A DNA stretch of 64,000 nucleotides, taken from assembly GCF_005406125.1 (NCBI RefSeq), contig NZ_BIXZ01000002.1:600866-664865 (forward strand), read 5' to 3'. The stretch's first letter is position 1. Each line of letters starts with the position of its first letter. The translations under genes and the position numbers were made by a program. The notes beneath the pieces were generated by a model that was given only the letters and a program-made list of their open reading frames with translations, made no database searches and had not been told where the DNA came from. This DNA comes from Haloarcula mannanilytica. Lineage in GTDB: Archaea; Halobacteriota; Halobacteria; Halobacteriales; Haloarculaceae. This document shows, piece after piece, positions 9,128 through 17,612 of this stretch.

Positions 9128-9186
9128 CGGTTAGCTAGCTATCGCTCTCGTGTACGCCCCGCGGCGTCTTAATCCACTCGGACGAT

Positions 9187-10419
9187 TCATCCGCGGCCAC
9201 CGAGCTTCGAGATGGCCGAGAACGCCTTCTTCCGGATCACGTCGTGTTCGGTCTCGTCGATGAGTTTATCAAGCGTCTTCCGGGAGCGCTCGCCGCCGAC
9301 TTTCCCGAGGGTGAAGATGGCCTGCCCTCGGATTTCGGGGTCGACGCCGTCATCTTGGACGATTTTGAGCAGCCGCCGCTCCACCATGTTGTCGTCGTCG
9401 CCGAGTTCGGCGAGGCTGGTGGCGGCGAACTGCCGGAGCATCTGGTCGTCCTCGCCGAGCGCGTCGACGAGTGATTCGATGACCCGGTCCCGCTCTTCCT
9501 GACTGGTGACCCGGCCCAGCATCCAGGCGGTGTTGCGCCGCTGGGCGGCCTGCGTGCTTTCTTCGAGAATCTCGACCAGCGGCACGACGACGCTCCGGTC
9601 GTCCGTGTTCGAGAGCTTCTCGACGACGGTGTCCCGTATCTCGTGACTTTGATCGGTCGGGACGTTCGACAGGAGTTCGATGAGCGAGTAGACGGCCGTC
9701 CGGCGGACGGCAGCCGACTCGTCCGAGAGCGCTTCGATGAGGTAGTCGACGGGGCGGTCGTTGCCGAAGTTTCCGAACGCGCCGACGGCGATGCGCCGGA
9801 CCCGTTCGTCGTCGTCCTCGTACAGCGGCAACAGCGCCTGGAGCGCCTGCCGGTTCCCGATGTTCCCCAGTGCGTCCGCCGCCTCGCGCCTGACGGCGGC
9901 TTTGGGGTCCGTCAGCACGTTTTCCAGCGGCGTCGTCGCCCGCGAGTCGCCGATTTTCCCGGCCGACCGGGCCGCTCGCGCCCGCACACGCGGGTCGGAG
10001 TCCCGAAAGCGCTCGGTGAGTTTTGGGACCGCGTCGGCCTGATCGAGATTGCCGAGACCGTTCGCGGCCGCCATCCGGAGTTCCGGCACGTCCGAATCAA
10101 GCACCTGCATGTACGCTTTCGCCTTCACCCAGTCGGCGGCGTCGTCTTCGAGGTCGACGCCGGCCATGCTCCCGATGAGTTGCGTGATCGCGTCGTCGCC
10201 GAGTTCGTCCAGCGAGTCGATTGCCGCGCCGGTGACCGCGTCGCTGTCGCTTTGGGCTGCGTCCACGAGCGCGTTGACCACGTCGCGGCGGTCGTCGTGG
10301 TCGTCGAAGTTCCCCAGTAACTCCGCGGCGCGGGTCTTGACCCGCTCGTTGTCGGTCTCCCTGAGGAGGCGGATGAGTTCCTGTGCCTTGCCGTCCCGTT
10401 CCAGTTCGTAGAGGCTCAT
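9187..10419 (-). CDS. HEAT-repeat protein of the chemotaxis cluster
   Basis: A 410-residue protein made almost wholly of HEAT/PBS-lyase-like repeats, about 31 residues each. Examples are RVRARAARSAGKIGDSRATT, AAVRREAADALGNIGNRQAL and ERVRRIAVGAFGNFGNDRPV. HEAT solenoids are protein-binding scaffolds. In Halobacterium a HEAT-like protein (OE2401F) encoded beside cheF interacts with CheF and CheY and is needed for normal taxis; this gene has the same position and probably the same role. It starts 6 bp after the cheR stop, so it is co-transcribed. Confidence 0.88.
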   Translation of the reverse strand: MSLYELERDGKAQELIRLLRETDNERVKTRAAELLGNFDDHDDRRDVVNALVDAAQSDSDAVTGAAIDSLDELGDDAITQLIGSMAGVDLEDDAADWVKAKAYMQVLDSDVPELRMAAANGLGNLDQADAVPKLTERFRDSDPRVRARAARSAGKIGDSRATTPLENVLTDPKAAVRREAADALGNIGNRQALQALLPLYEDDDERVRRIAVGAFGNFGNDRPVDYLIEALSDESAAVRRTAVYSLIELLSNVPTDQSHEIRDTVVEKLSNTDDRSVVVPLVEILEESTQAAQRRNTAWMLGRVTSQEERDRVIESLVDALGEDDQMLRQFAATSLAELGDDDNMVERRLLKIVQDDGVDPEIRGQAIFTLGKVGGERSRKTLDKLIDETEHDVIRKKAFSAISKLGGRG

Positions 10420-10425
10420 CGGTCG

Positions 10426-11235
10426 CTACACTCGCCGGTAGATCCGGTGTCGTTTGTCGACCGCTTCGAAGGAGTCCCGACACTCCGTCGGCAGCGTCTC
10501 GGTCATGCCGATCATGAGATAGCCGCCCTCCCGGAGGGACCCGCGGATCGTCTCGAAGATGGGGACCTTGAACTCCGAATCGATGTAGATGAGGAGGTTC
10601 CGGCAGAACACCAGGTCGAAGTCGCGTTTGGGGTCGCCCCGGATGAGGTCGTGTTGCTCGAAGGTGACCATCTCCTTGACCCGGTCCCGAACTTCGAATG
10701 TGTTACCGTCCTGCTGGATGTATTTCGTGTAATCGTTCAGCGGTTCCAGCTCCTCGGCGATATCTGTCGTCTGGGAGGTCGCGTAGGTTCCCTTGCGGGC
10801 CTCTTCGAGGATGTCGGCGTTGATGTCCGTCGCCGTAATCTCGATCTTACGGGCGTCGATTTCCGGGTCGTCGAGCGCCAGCATCGCCGCCGAGTACGGC
10901 TCCCGGCCGTCGGCACTCGGGGCCGACCAGAGCCTGACGGTACGGTTGTTTTCCGTCAGCTCCCGCAACACTGGCCGTAATTGCTCCCACGCTTCCGGGT
11001 TCCGGAAGAAGCCGGTGACGTTGATCGACAGCGAGTCGAGCAGCGCCTCGCGCTCGCCGTCGTCCCGTTCCAGCAACCGCTGGTAGGACTGGTAGCCCTC
11101 GGTGTCGGTCCGACGCATCCGCGCGGTGATGCGGCGGTCGAGATACGAGTCGTTGTAAAAGCCCGATTCGAAGTCCATCTCGTCGCCGATGAACTCAACG
11201 AGGTCCTCGAAGGTGCGTTCGCTGCCTTTGTTCAT
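10426..11235 (-). CDS. cheR: Chemotaxis methyltransferase CheR
   Basis: A 269-residue S-adenosylmethionine-dependent methyltransferase that methylates glutamates of transducers. The N-terminal helical domain contains the Arg-rich transducer-contact helix (SYLDRRITARMRRT). The SAM-binding region contains RLWSAPSADGREPYSAAM, a form of the usual WSAxCSxGEEPYS. The signature FCRNLLIYID follows and YRRV closes the protein. The start overlaps the cheA stop by 4 bp (11232-11235). Confidence 0.95.
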   Translation of the reverse strand: MNKGSERTFEDLVEFIGDEMDFESGFYNDSYLDRRITARMRRTDTEGYQSYQRLLERDDGEREALLDSLSINVTGFFRNPEAWEQLRPVLRELTENNRTVRLWSAPSADGREPYSAAMLALDDPEIDARKIEITATDINADILEEARKGTYATSQTTDIAEELEPLNDYTKYIQQDGNTFEVRDRVKEMVTFEQHDLIRGDPKRDFDLVFCRNLLIYIDSEFKVPIFETIRGSLREGGYLMIGMTETLPTECRDSFEAVDKRHRIYRRV

Positions 11236-13223
11236 AGGGTCACCACGTCGAGGATGTGGACGATGTTCCCGTCACCCAGCACGGCCGTCCCCGAGAGCCC
11301 GGGCGTGCCCGAGAGGATGCCCTCCAGTGGCTTGACGACGACTTCCTCCTGGCTGTTGACCGAGTCACAGTGGAGCGCGACCTGGCGCTCGGACTCGCGG
11401 ATGCGGACGAGCATCCCGTCGCCGTTGGCCGTCTCGCCCTCGATGTCGAAGGTGTCGTCGAGGTGGATGACCGGGTAGATCTCGTCGTTGTGCTTGATGA
11501 CCTCCTGACCGTTGACCTGCTTTGCGGCCTCGGTCCCCGTGATCTCGTCGACGTTCTTGATCGGGACGCCGTACTCCTCGCCGCCGACCTTGACGAACAA
11601 CACCTTGACGATGGCCATCGTCACCGGCAGGCGCAGGGAGACGGTGGTCCCCTCGCCCGGCTCCGAGTCGACGTTGACCGAGCCGTCGAGCTGGGACACC
11701 GTGTCGTGGACGACATCCATGCCGACGCCGCGCCCGCTCGTGTCGGTCACCTCGTCGGCCGTCGAGAAGCCGGGGTGGAACACGAGGTCGTAGATGGCCG
11801 AGTCGTCCATCGCGTCCAGTTCCTCGGGCGAGCGGACACCCTTCTCGATGGCCTTGTCTCTGATCCCTTCCACGTCGAGTCCGGCCCCGTCGTCCTCGAC
11901 TTCGATGATAACGTGGTCGCGCTCGCGGGAGGCCCGGAGCGTGATGTGGCCGGTGCGTGGTTTGCCCGCCTGCTCGCGCTCCTCGGGCGGCTCGATGCCG
12001 TGGTCGACGGCGTTCCGGAGGATGTGCATCAGCGGGTCCGAAATCTCGGTGAGGATGGTCCGGTCGAGTTCGATGTCCTCGCCCTCGATTTCGAACTCGA
12101 TGTCCTTGTCGAGTTCGCGTGCGAGGTCACGCACGAGCCGCGGGAACTTCCCGACGACCTTCTTCAGCGGGATGAGCCGCATGTCCATCACCGTGTTCTG
12201 GAGGTTCGCCGTGATCTTGTCCAGTTCGTTCAGCGTCTCGCTGGTCGAATCGAGGTTATTCTGTTCGACGCCCCGCCGCAGTTTGATGCGGCTGGTGACC
12301 AGCTGCTCGACGAGCCCGTGGAGGTCGTCGAGCTGGTCCACGTCCACGCGGACGGACTTGATCTCGTCGACGCTGTGTTCCTCTTCGGTGTCCGGGTCTG
12401 GGCCGGAGTCTGAATCCGAGCCCGCGTCGCTATCGTCGACAGCACCGGAGCCGGTGTCTGTGTCGCTTCCCAGTTCGTCGGTCACGTCGGTCACGTCGAA
12501 GCTGTCGACCTTTCCGGTCGTCCCCAGTTCGGCGTCGACGGTGGCTGCATCGGGACCGTCGAGGTACAGGACGAACGTGTCTTCGAACTCGCCGTCCTCG
12601 ATATCGGCCCGGCTCGGACTCGAATCGAGAATGTCGAACCGCCCCTCGATGGACTCGACGGCCAGCATCGAGTCGACGCCGAGCATATCCGACTCCCCAA
12701 CGTCGATCTCGGCCTGTAGGACCCGCCCGTCGACGGCGGCTCCGCCGATGTCGGCATCGGCCACACTGGCCTCCGTGGTGAGCGAGTCGTCGTTGTCCGC
12801 GGGCGCTGTTTCCGCAGCGGGTTCGGCGTCGTCCGCGGCGACGGCCCCCTCTTCGAGAACCGCGCGGAGCTCACTGACCATCTCGTCGGTTTCCGTTCCC
12901 GATTCGCCGTGTTCCTCGATCTCTCCGACGATAACTTCTATCTGGTCGACGCCGGCAAAGATGAGGTCCATCAAGTCCGGCGTGACCTCCATCTCCCCCT
13001 GGCGCATCTCGTCGAGCAGGTCCTCCATCGCGTGCGCGAGATCCGCCGCGTTGTCAAAGCCCATCGCGCCGAAGTTGCCCTTCAGTGTGTGGGCTGTCCG
13101 GAATATCGAGTCCATCGCCTCCGTGTCGGAGGGGTCGGATTCGAGTTCGAGCAGTGAGTTGTTGAGTTCGGTAATCGCTTCCTCGCTTTCACGGATGAAT
13201 GCGTCTAGATACTGGTCGTCCAT
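11232..13223 (-). CDS. cheA: Chemotaxis histidine kinase CheA
   Basis: A 663-residue CheA. The HPt domain is at residues 1-110, with the phosphorylated His in FRTAHTLKGN (H45). A variable acidic D/S-rich linker (~110-285) spans the P2 position. Dimerisation runs ~285-350. The ATPase has N box LRNAVDHGIEPPEER and G boxes VEDDGAGLD, GRGVGMDVV and EPGEGTTVSL. The CheW-like P5 domain ends LGDGNIVHILDVVTL. It autophosphorylates and passes phosphate to CheY and CheB. It lies 2 bp downstream of cheB. Confidence 0.97.
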   Translation of the reverse strand: MDDQYLDAFIRESEEAITELNNSLLELESDPSDTEAMDSIFRTAHTLKGNFGAMGFDNAADLAHAMEDLLDEMRQGEMEVTPDLMDLIFAGVDQIEVIVGEIEEHGESGTETDEMVSELRAVLEEGAVAADDAEPAAETAPADNDDSLTTEASVADADIGGAAVDGRVLQAEIDVGESDMLGVDSMLAVESIEGRFDILDSSPSRADIEDGEFEDTFVLYLDGPDAATVDAELGTTGKVDSFDVTDVTDELGSDTDTGSGAVDDSDAGSDSDSGPDPDTEEEHSVDEIKSVRVDVDQLDDLHGLVEQLVTSRIKLRRGVEQNNLDSTSETLNELDKITANLQNTVMDMRLIPLKKVVGKFPRLVRDLARELDKDIEFEIEGEDIELDRTILTEISDPLMHILRNAVDHGIEPPEEREQAGKPRTGHITLRASRERDHVIIEVEDDGAGLDVEGIRDKAIEKGVRSPEELDAMDDSAIYDLVFHPGFSTADEVTDTSGRGVGMDVVHDTVSQLDGSVNVDSEPGEGTTVSLRLPVTMAIVKVLFVKVGGEEYGVPIKNVDEITGTEAAKQVNGQEVIKHNDEIYPVIHLDDTFDIEGETANGDGMLVRIRESERQVALHCDSVNSQEEVVVKPLEGILSGTPGLSGTAVLGDGNIVHILDVVTL

Positions 13224-13225
13224 TG

Positions 13226-14329
13226 TCAGGTCACCTCAGTAGTAATCGTGTCGATAATGCCGTCCGCAATGTCGCCGATAGGCAAGACAGTGTCCACACA
13301 GCCCGTCTCGACGGCACGCTTTGGCATGCCGTACACCGCGGACGTGGCCTCGTCCTGTGCGATGGTCTCGCCGCCGGCCTGCTTGATCCGTCGAATCCCG
13401 TCCGCACCGTCCTCGCCCATCCCGGTGAGGATGAGGCCGACGAGCGGGTCGTCGATGGTTTCCGCGGCCGTCCGCATCGTCACGTCGACGGCCGGACGGA
13501 CGCTGTTGACCGGCGCGTCCTGTGTCAGCTTCGTCCGCAGTCGGCCGTTCCGGTAGTTCTTCACGACCATGTGCTGGTCGCCGGCCGCGACGAGTCCCTC
13601 GCCGCCGCCGATGCGTGCCCCGTCCGTGGCCTCCCGGACCTCGTACTCGCTTCGGGTGTTGATCCGCTCGGCGAACCGGCCGGTGAACCCCTCCGGCATG
13701 TGCTGGATGATAAGCACCCGAAGGTCGGCCTCGATGGGGAGCCCCTCCATCACCTGTTCGACCATCTTCGGGCCGCCGGTCGAGGAGCCGATGACGAGCG
13801 TCGGGTTCGCGACGTATGTCGTCTGGCTTGCCGCGGTTCCGGCCCCCGTCCGGTCAGTAGTCGAACCGCCGGCCGCCGTCGACGCTGTTCCGCCGCTGCT
13901 GGTTGTGCTGCCTTTCGTCGTGCCTACGTCAACGGCTGCGACAGACACGACTATCTCCACGAGCTGGTCTTTCAGACGCGACATCTCCATTGATACCTCA
14001 CCGCCGGGCTTGGTGAAGAAATCGACCGCGCCCTTATCGAGCGCCTCGAACGTCACATCGGCGTTTTCGTCGGTGTGAGCCGACAGCATCAACACCGGTG
14101 TCGGACACTCCGCCATGATGCGCTCCGTCGCCTCGATGCCGTTCATTACCGGCATCTCGACATCCATCGTCACGACATCCGGTTCGTGCTCGATGACGGC
14201 CGACACTGCCTCCTCGCCGTCACGCGCCTGCGCGACAACGTCGATACCGCCATCGCTGAGGATATCAGAGATGACACTCCGCATGAAGTGAGAGTCGTCT
14301 GCGACTACGGCGCGGACACCGTCTGCCAT
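13226..14329 (-). CDS. cheB: Chemotaxis response regulator / methylesterase CheB
   Basis: A 367-residue protein with an N-terminal receiver (acidic pocket D11/D12, phospho-acceptor D56 in VVTMDVEMP) and a C-terminal methylesterase/deamidase. Catalytic motifs are the Ser in IGSSTGGPK, the His in IQHMPEGFTGRFAERI and the Asp in TGMGEDGADG. A Ser/Thr-rich linker (~130-165) joins the domains. As in other haloarchaea it removes methyl groups from transducers. It is the first gene of the minus-strand che operon; the promoter is shared divergently with cheW (see 14409-14464). Confidence 0.97.
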   Translation of the reverse strand: MADGVRAVVADDSHFMRSVISDILSDGGIDVVAQARDGEEAVSAVIEHEPDVVTMDVEMPVMNGIEATERIMAECPTPVLMLSAHTDENADVTFEALDKGAVDFFTKPGGEVSMEMSRLKDQLVEIVVSVAAVDVGTTKGSTTSSGGTASTAAGGSTTDRTGAGTAASQTTYVANPTLVIGSSTGGPKMVEQVMEGLPIEADLRVLIIQHMPEGFTGRFAERINTRSEYEVREATDGARIGGGEGLVAAGDQHMVVKNYRNGRLRTKLTQDAPVNSVRPAVDVTMRTAAETIDDPLVGLILTGMGEDGADGIRRIKQAGGETIAQDEATSAVYGMPKRAVETGCVDTVLPIGDIADGIIDTITTEVT

Positions 14330-14408
14330 GTCACCAACGCTCCCGTCCGACAGGAAACATCGGCGAACGCGACATCCTCATACCTACTTCCAATTCGCGG
14401 TCGGCCCC

Positions 14409-14420
14409 GAAATAAATACT
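14409..14420 (-). promoter_or_regulatory. TATA-like box of the cheB-cheA-cheR operon
   Basis: Read on the minus strand the tract is AGTATTTATTTC. It lies 12 bp from the left edge of the pseudo-palindrome at 14431-14444 and would give a leader of roughly 60 nt before cheB. Inferred from sequence only. Confidence 0.45.
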
Positions 14421-14430
14421 CCGCCCACGT

Positions 14431-14444
14431 AATCAAAGTTGATA
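14431..14444. promoter_or_regulatory. TATCA-type motif between cheB and cheW
   Basis: The sequence is AATCAAAGTTGATA, one base from TATC-N6-GATA. It lies in the divergent intergenic region, 14 bp from the cheW TATA-like box (TTTATG, 14459-14464) and 12 bp from the one facing cheB. It may be one operator serving both promoters. Confidence 0.45.
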
Positions 14445-14499
14445 GCCCAGCAGGCACCTTTATGCGCCCCTGTCCGCGACAGTGTGGATAAGAACCGCT

Positions 14500-14934
14500 A
14501 TGGCAGCCCAGTCAGCCACCACCGGCCAGGTACTCGAGTTCCAGCTCGGCTCGGAGACGTACTGCGTGAGTATCGACTACGTGACTGAGATCGTCGACAT
14601 CGGCGAGCTCACGTCCGTTCCGAACGCCCCACCGCACGTCCGGGGCGTCATGGACCTGCGCGGGCGCACGACATCGATTGTTGACCCCAAAGTCGTCTTC
14701 GGCATCGAGGACGAAGGCTCCGAAAAGCGCATCATCGTCTTCGACCCCGAAATCGTCGAGGAACAGGGGGCGGCCGGCTGGCTCGTCGACGAAGTGTACC
14801 AAGTGGTCCAGGTCACGCCGGAACAGGTCGACCAGTCCCCCGCCAACGACGCCGGCTCTATTCGGGGCGTCATCAAGCGAGATGACAGTTTCGTTATCTG
14901 GGTGGACCCTGCCGTCGTCCACGCTGGTGACTGA
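14500..14934 (+). CDS. cheW: Chemotaxis coupling protein CheW
   Basis: A 144-residue CheW that bridges transducers and CheA. It has the two-barrel CheW fold with VLEFQLGSETYCVSIDYVTE at the start, the conserved VRGVMDLRGRTTSIVD at residues ~47-62, and VDEVYQVVQVTPEQVD. The ATG at 14500 is about 36 nt downstream of a TATA-like TTTATG, giving a short leader. It is transcribed away from the cheB operon. Confidence 0.96.
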   Translation: MAAQSATTGQVLEFQLGSETYCVSIDYVTEIVDIGELTSVPNAPPHVRGVMDLRGRTTSIVDPKVVFGIEDEGSEKRIIVFDPEIVEEQGAAGWLVDEVYQVVQVTPEQVDQSPANDAGSIRGVIKRDDSFVIWVDPAVVHAGD

Positions 14935-15022
14935 TTCCGGTTCTCTGAGCGACATACCAGCAAGACTTTTTAACATTCCCGACAGACAAGTATCTAATCA
15001 ACTTCCAGTTCCTACCGAAACT

Positions 15023-15748
15023 ATGATTGAGCAAACTAAAACGGGGATCGAGGGCCTCGACGGCATCTTGAACGGCGGCATTGTAAAGAACTCGACGACA
15101 CTGGTAAGTGGCAACCCCGGAGCCGGGAAATCGATTCTCTGTCTCCAGTATATCTACAACGGCGTCGAAAAGTACGACGAGAAAGGGATCTATCTCTCCT
15201 TTGAGGAAGACGAATCGGACCTCCGGGAAGCCGCCGAATCTATCGGCTTTGAGAACTGGCAAGAACACGTCGATAACGGCGATATCAAGGTGTACGACAA
15301 GCAGGTCCTCCTGCGCGAGAACGACTTTACTTCCTCGCTTGATATCCTGCTTGAAGAACTCGAAGACGGCGATTACGACCGGCTGGTGCTTGACTCGCTT
15401 GCCATGTTCGAACTGTTCTTCGAAAACGAGAAGGAGAAACGGACGTACCTCCTGAAGTTCACCGACATTCTCAGTGACAGTGGCCTCACGACGCTGATGA
15501 CCAACGAGCAAGGGGCCGTCTTCCCGGACACCGAGATCGGACTGGAGAACTACCTGACCGACGGCAACATCTACCTCATCCAGACGCCGACCGACACTGG
15601 CGTCAACCGGTACGTCTGGGTTGCAAAGATGCGAAAACAGAACATCGAGACGGACATCTATCCGATGGAGATCAGCCACGGCGGTATCGATGTCCACGAG
15701 AACGCCAGTGCCTTTTCGATGATGAGCGAGGAAGAATCACCAATTTGA
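15023..15748 (+). CDS. KaiC/RadA-like single-domain ATPase
   Basis: A 241-residue RecA-superfamily ATPase. Walker A is GNPGAGKS at about residues 29-36; Walker B is the hydrophobic strand RLVLDSLAMF near 115. The N-terminal TGIEGLDGILNGGI is the signature of archaeal KaiC-like proteins. The glutamate pair EEDESD after strand 2 is typical of the KaiC group. FlaH is a different member, encoded at 25680. Lying just after cheW, it may act in signalling, but this is inference. A TATA-like TTTTTAA at 14967-14973 suggests its own promoter. No TATC-N6-GATA motif was found before it. Confidence 0.85.
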   Translation: MIEQTKTGIEGLDGILNGGIVKNSTTLVSGNPGAGKSILCLQYIYNGVEKYDEKGIYLSFEEDESDLREAAESIGFENWQEHVDNGDIKVYDKQVLLRENDFTSSLDILLEELEDGDYDRLVLDSLAMFELFFENEKEKRTYLLKFTDILSDSGLTTLMTNEQGAVFPDTEIGLENYLTDGNIYLIQTPTDTGVNRYVWVAKMRKQNIETDIYPMEISHGGIDVHENASAFSMMSEEESPI

Positions 15749-15855
15749 GGACAGGAACTGGCCATTATTACTCCGTAGAACGGCGGGTACAGACGCATAG
15801 AACGCCGTTCCTACACGACTCCCCCGGAACGCGTGTTTGTCTCTCATGCACTCGA

Positions 15856-15869
15856 TATCACAGGCGATA
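15856..15869. promoter_or_regulatory. TATC-N6-GATA motif before the winged-helix gene
   Basis: The sequence is TATCACAGGCGATA. It is only 2 bp from the TATA-like TTTATTAT (15872-15879), so a bound protein would cover the TFB-recognition element. This spacing differs from the other copies and could mean autorepression. Confidence 0.45.
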
Positions 15870-15904
15870 GCTTTATTATCGACTGAATTTATGATTTGAT
15901 AACG

Positions 15905-16240
15905 ATGGATTCAGGGGAGATTCTTCAGACGCTTGGCAATAAATACAGTGCCGAGATTCTCGATGCGACGGACGAACCGGTCTCCGCACAGGAACTCAGC
16001 GACGAACTCGGGATCCCCATTGCGACGTGTTATCGACGGATCGACGAACTGACAGAACATAACCTCCTGGAACTCCACGACAACATCCTCTCCGACGACC
16101 GCCGCCGTATCAAAGTGTACCGGCGAAACGTCGACGAAGTCCGGGTCGATTTCGAGGACGAACTGACGGTCCACATCGAGGAACGGTCGGAAGTGACCAA
16201 CAAGCTCGACGAGGCGTGGCGGACCCTTTCCGAGCGGTAG
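15905..16240 (+). CDS. Winged-helix transcriptional regulator
   Basis: A 111-residue DNA-binding protein. The helix-turn-helix is visible at residues ~24-50: VSAQELSDELGIPIATCYRR is helix 2, the turn and the recognition helix, and a wing follows (ELHDNILSDDRRRIKVYRRN). A short coiled-coil tail (EERSEVTNKLDEAWRTL) may dimerise. The ATG at 15905 is ~26 nt past the TATA box, suggesting a leaderless transcript. The next gene encodes a small membrane protein, a pairing that recurs in haloarchaea in my experience. Its place amid che and archaellum genes makes it a candidate regulator of motility. Confidence 0.82.
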   Translation: MDSGEILQTLGNKYSAEILDATDEPVSAQELSDELGIPIATCYRRIDELTEHNLLELHDNILSDDRRRIKVYRRNVDEVRVDFEDELTVHIEERSEVTNKLDEAWRTLSER

Positions 16241-16258
16241 AGCGGCTCAAACCAGCGT

Positions 16259-16272
16259 TATCACGAGAGATA
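16259..16272. promoter_or_regulatory. TATC-N6-GATA motif before the small membrane protein gene
   Basis: The sequence is TATCACGAGAGATA. It lies 14 bp upstream of the TATA-like TTTAATA (16287-16293), which is itself about 34 nt before the ATG at 16324. Confidence 0.45.
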
Positions 16273-16323
16273 TTTTCGAGCGTGGATTTAATACCGGGTT
16301 CGCTGTAGCCATGCATAGTACTG

Positions 16324-16599
16324 ATGATAGAACTTCTCTACGCCATTTCGACGCTGGTGTTCGTCGTGGCGGGGCTGACAATGGTCGGGATGGCCATGCG
16401 GGCGTATGTCCAAACGTCCCGGCAGGCGATGCTCCACCTCTCGGTCGGGTTCTCGCTGGCGATTGCGGGGGCGGCCGCCACGATGATTAGTGCGTTTATC
16501 AACGACTTCGAGGGCGTGCGGTCGCTTCTGTTGGTCAACAGCGGCCTCACGACGTTCGGCTATCTGTTCGTGATGTACAGTCTTGTCACGTACGAGTGA
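16324..16599 (+). CDS. Small membrane protein paired with the winged-helix regulator
   Basis: A 91-residue protein with three predicted membrane segments: residues ~2-24, ~37-58 and ~68-89. The connecting loops are short and carry R/K (MRAYVQTSRQ). From memory it resembles the short membrane proteins found next to ArsR-like regulators in haloarchaea. It may transmit an envelope or membrane signal to the regulator encoded at 15905, but nothing in the sequence proves this. It has its own TATA-like box. Confidence 0.7.
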   Translation: MIELLYAISTLVFVVAGLTMVGMAMRAYVQTSRQAMLHLSVGFSLAIAGAAATMISAFINDFEGVRSLLLVNSGLTTFGYLFVMYSLVTYE

Positions 16600-16916
16600 C
16601 CACCTGCCCTTCGAACACTACTGTGATCGTTCCAGTCGTATCTTCGTACGCGAACGCCCGTGGCCCGGCAGCCCGTAGGTAAGCTACTGTATAGCTCTCA
16701 TTTCTACCATTGATAGCGCTGTTTTGACTGTCTCAAATATGATTTCCAGCGACCAGGAGCGCCCCTACAGTTACAGACCTCGTCTTACACTCTCTACAGC
16801 AAGAAATAGTCTCTATAACCGCTCAAACACTTGTTATCAAGAGCTATAATTTGGGGGGAGGTATTATTACGAACGAAAAGAACGGTAGGGTAGGGTCAGA
16901 CAGACCCGGATCAATA
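16600..16916 (+). promoter_or_regulatory. Archaellin promoter region
   Basis: This 317-bp AT-richer interval has no credible gene. It contains TATCAAGAGCTATA (16835-16848), one base from TATC-N6-GATA, and 13 bp later TATTATTA (16862-16869), a TATA-like box. Transcription would begin near 16890, giving a leader of about 25 nt. The leader includes a GGTAGGGTAGGGTC tract 30 nt before the ATG. Confidence 0.5.
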
Positions 16917-17522
16917 ATGCTAACGGAACTTACGAACGACGACGACCGCGGGCAGGTCGGTATCGGCACCCTCATCGTGTTCATCGCGATGGTGCTGGTG
17001 GCGGCAATCGCTGCGGGCGTCCTGATCAACACGGCTGGCTTCCTCCAGAGCAGTGCGGAGGAAACCGGACAACAGAGCAGTGACCAAGTGACGAATCGGC
17101 TTGAAGTGGTTAACCAGGTTGGTACCGTAACGGGCGGTAATGTCGATACGGTCGATATAACTGTCAAAAAGGCACCCGGTGCTGGAAATATCGACCTGAG
17201 TACGACGATCCTCCAGTTTGTCCACTCAAGCGGCTCCAGCGACTTGACGTACGCAGAGACGGACAGTGGCAACGGTGAAGACTTCACTGTTACCAGCGTC
17301 CAGGATCAGGGTGGAAATTCCATCCAGGACCCGAACCCGGTTCTGAACGACCCTGCTGACCGAGCCAAGATCATCCTCGATACGGACGCCATCGTCGGTA
17401 ACGGTGGATTAGCCGAAGGTGACACGGCTACCATCCAGATGAACACCCAGTCCGGCGGTACGACCCAGGTTCGACTGGTCGTTCCGGAGACCCTGTCTGG
17501 TAACTCCGCAGTCAGCCTCTAA
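16917..17522 (+). CDS. Archaellin (major archaellum filament protein)
   Basis: A 201-residue archaellin. It has a short basic class III signal peptide ([12 protein letters not shown]) with predicted cleavage by the prepilin-like peptidase before [20 protein letters not shown], the hydrophobic helix that forms the filament core. The outer domain is rich in T, S, N, D and G and has sequons such as NLT-type sites only sparsely. It should be exported and polymerised by the FlaCE-J machinery encoded 6 kb downstream. The start at 16917 gives the canonical leader length. A pyrimidine-rich tract follows the stop. Confidence 0.96.
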   Translation: MLTELTNDDDRGQVGIGTLIVFIAMVLVAAIAAGVLINTAGFLQSSAEETGQQSSDQVTNRLEVVNQVGTVTGGNVDTVDITVKKAPGAGNIDLSTTILQFVHSSGSSDLTYAETDSGNGEDFTVTSVQDQGGNSIQDPNPVLNDPADRAKIILDTDAIVGNGGLAEGDTATIQMNTQSGGTTQVRLVVPETLSGNSAVSL

Positions 17523-17565
17523 GCTTTCGGATCTTTTCGTTTCGACGCGTTTCTTTTCTTGCTCA
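17523..17565 (+). terminator. T-rich terminator after archaellin
   Basis: Directly after the stop come TCTTTTCG, TTTCTTTTCTTG and related pyrimidine tracts. Runs of T on the coding strand terminate archaeal transcription, and this would isolate the highly expressed archaellin message. Confidence 0.5.
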
Positions 17566-17612
17566 CGGTGACCAGCGACGGAGTTATACGATAGCCTCTC
17601 ACACTAGTACCT

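Noticed and set aside
11794..13242. 482-codon plus-strand frame opposite cheA
   Set aside because: Ser-rich antisense product with no motifs, fully covered by CheA with its complete domain set.
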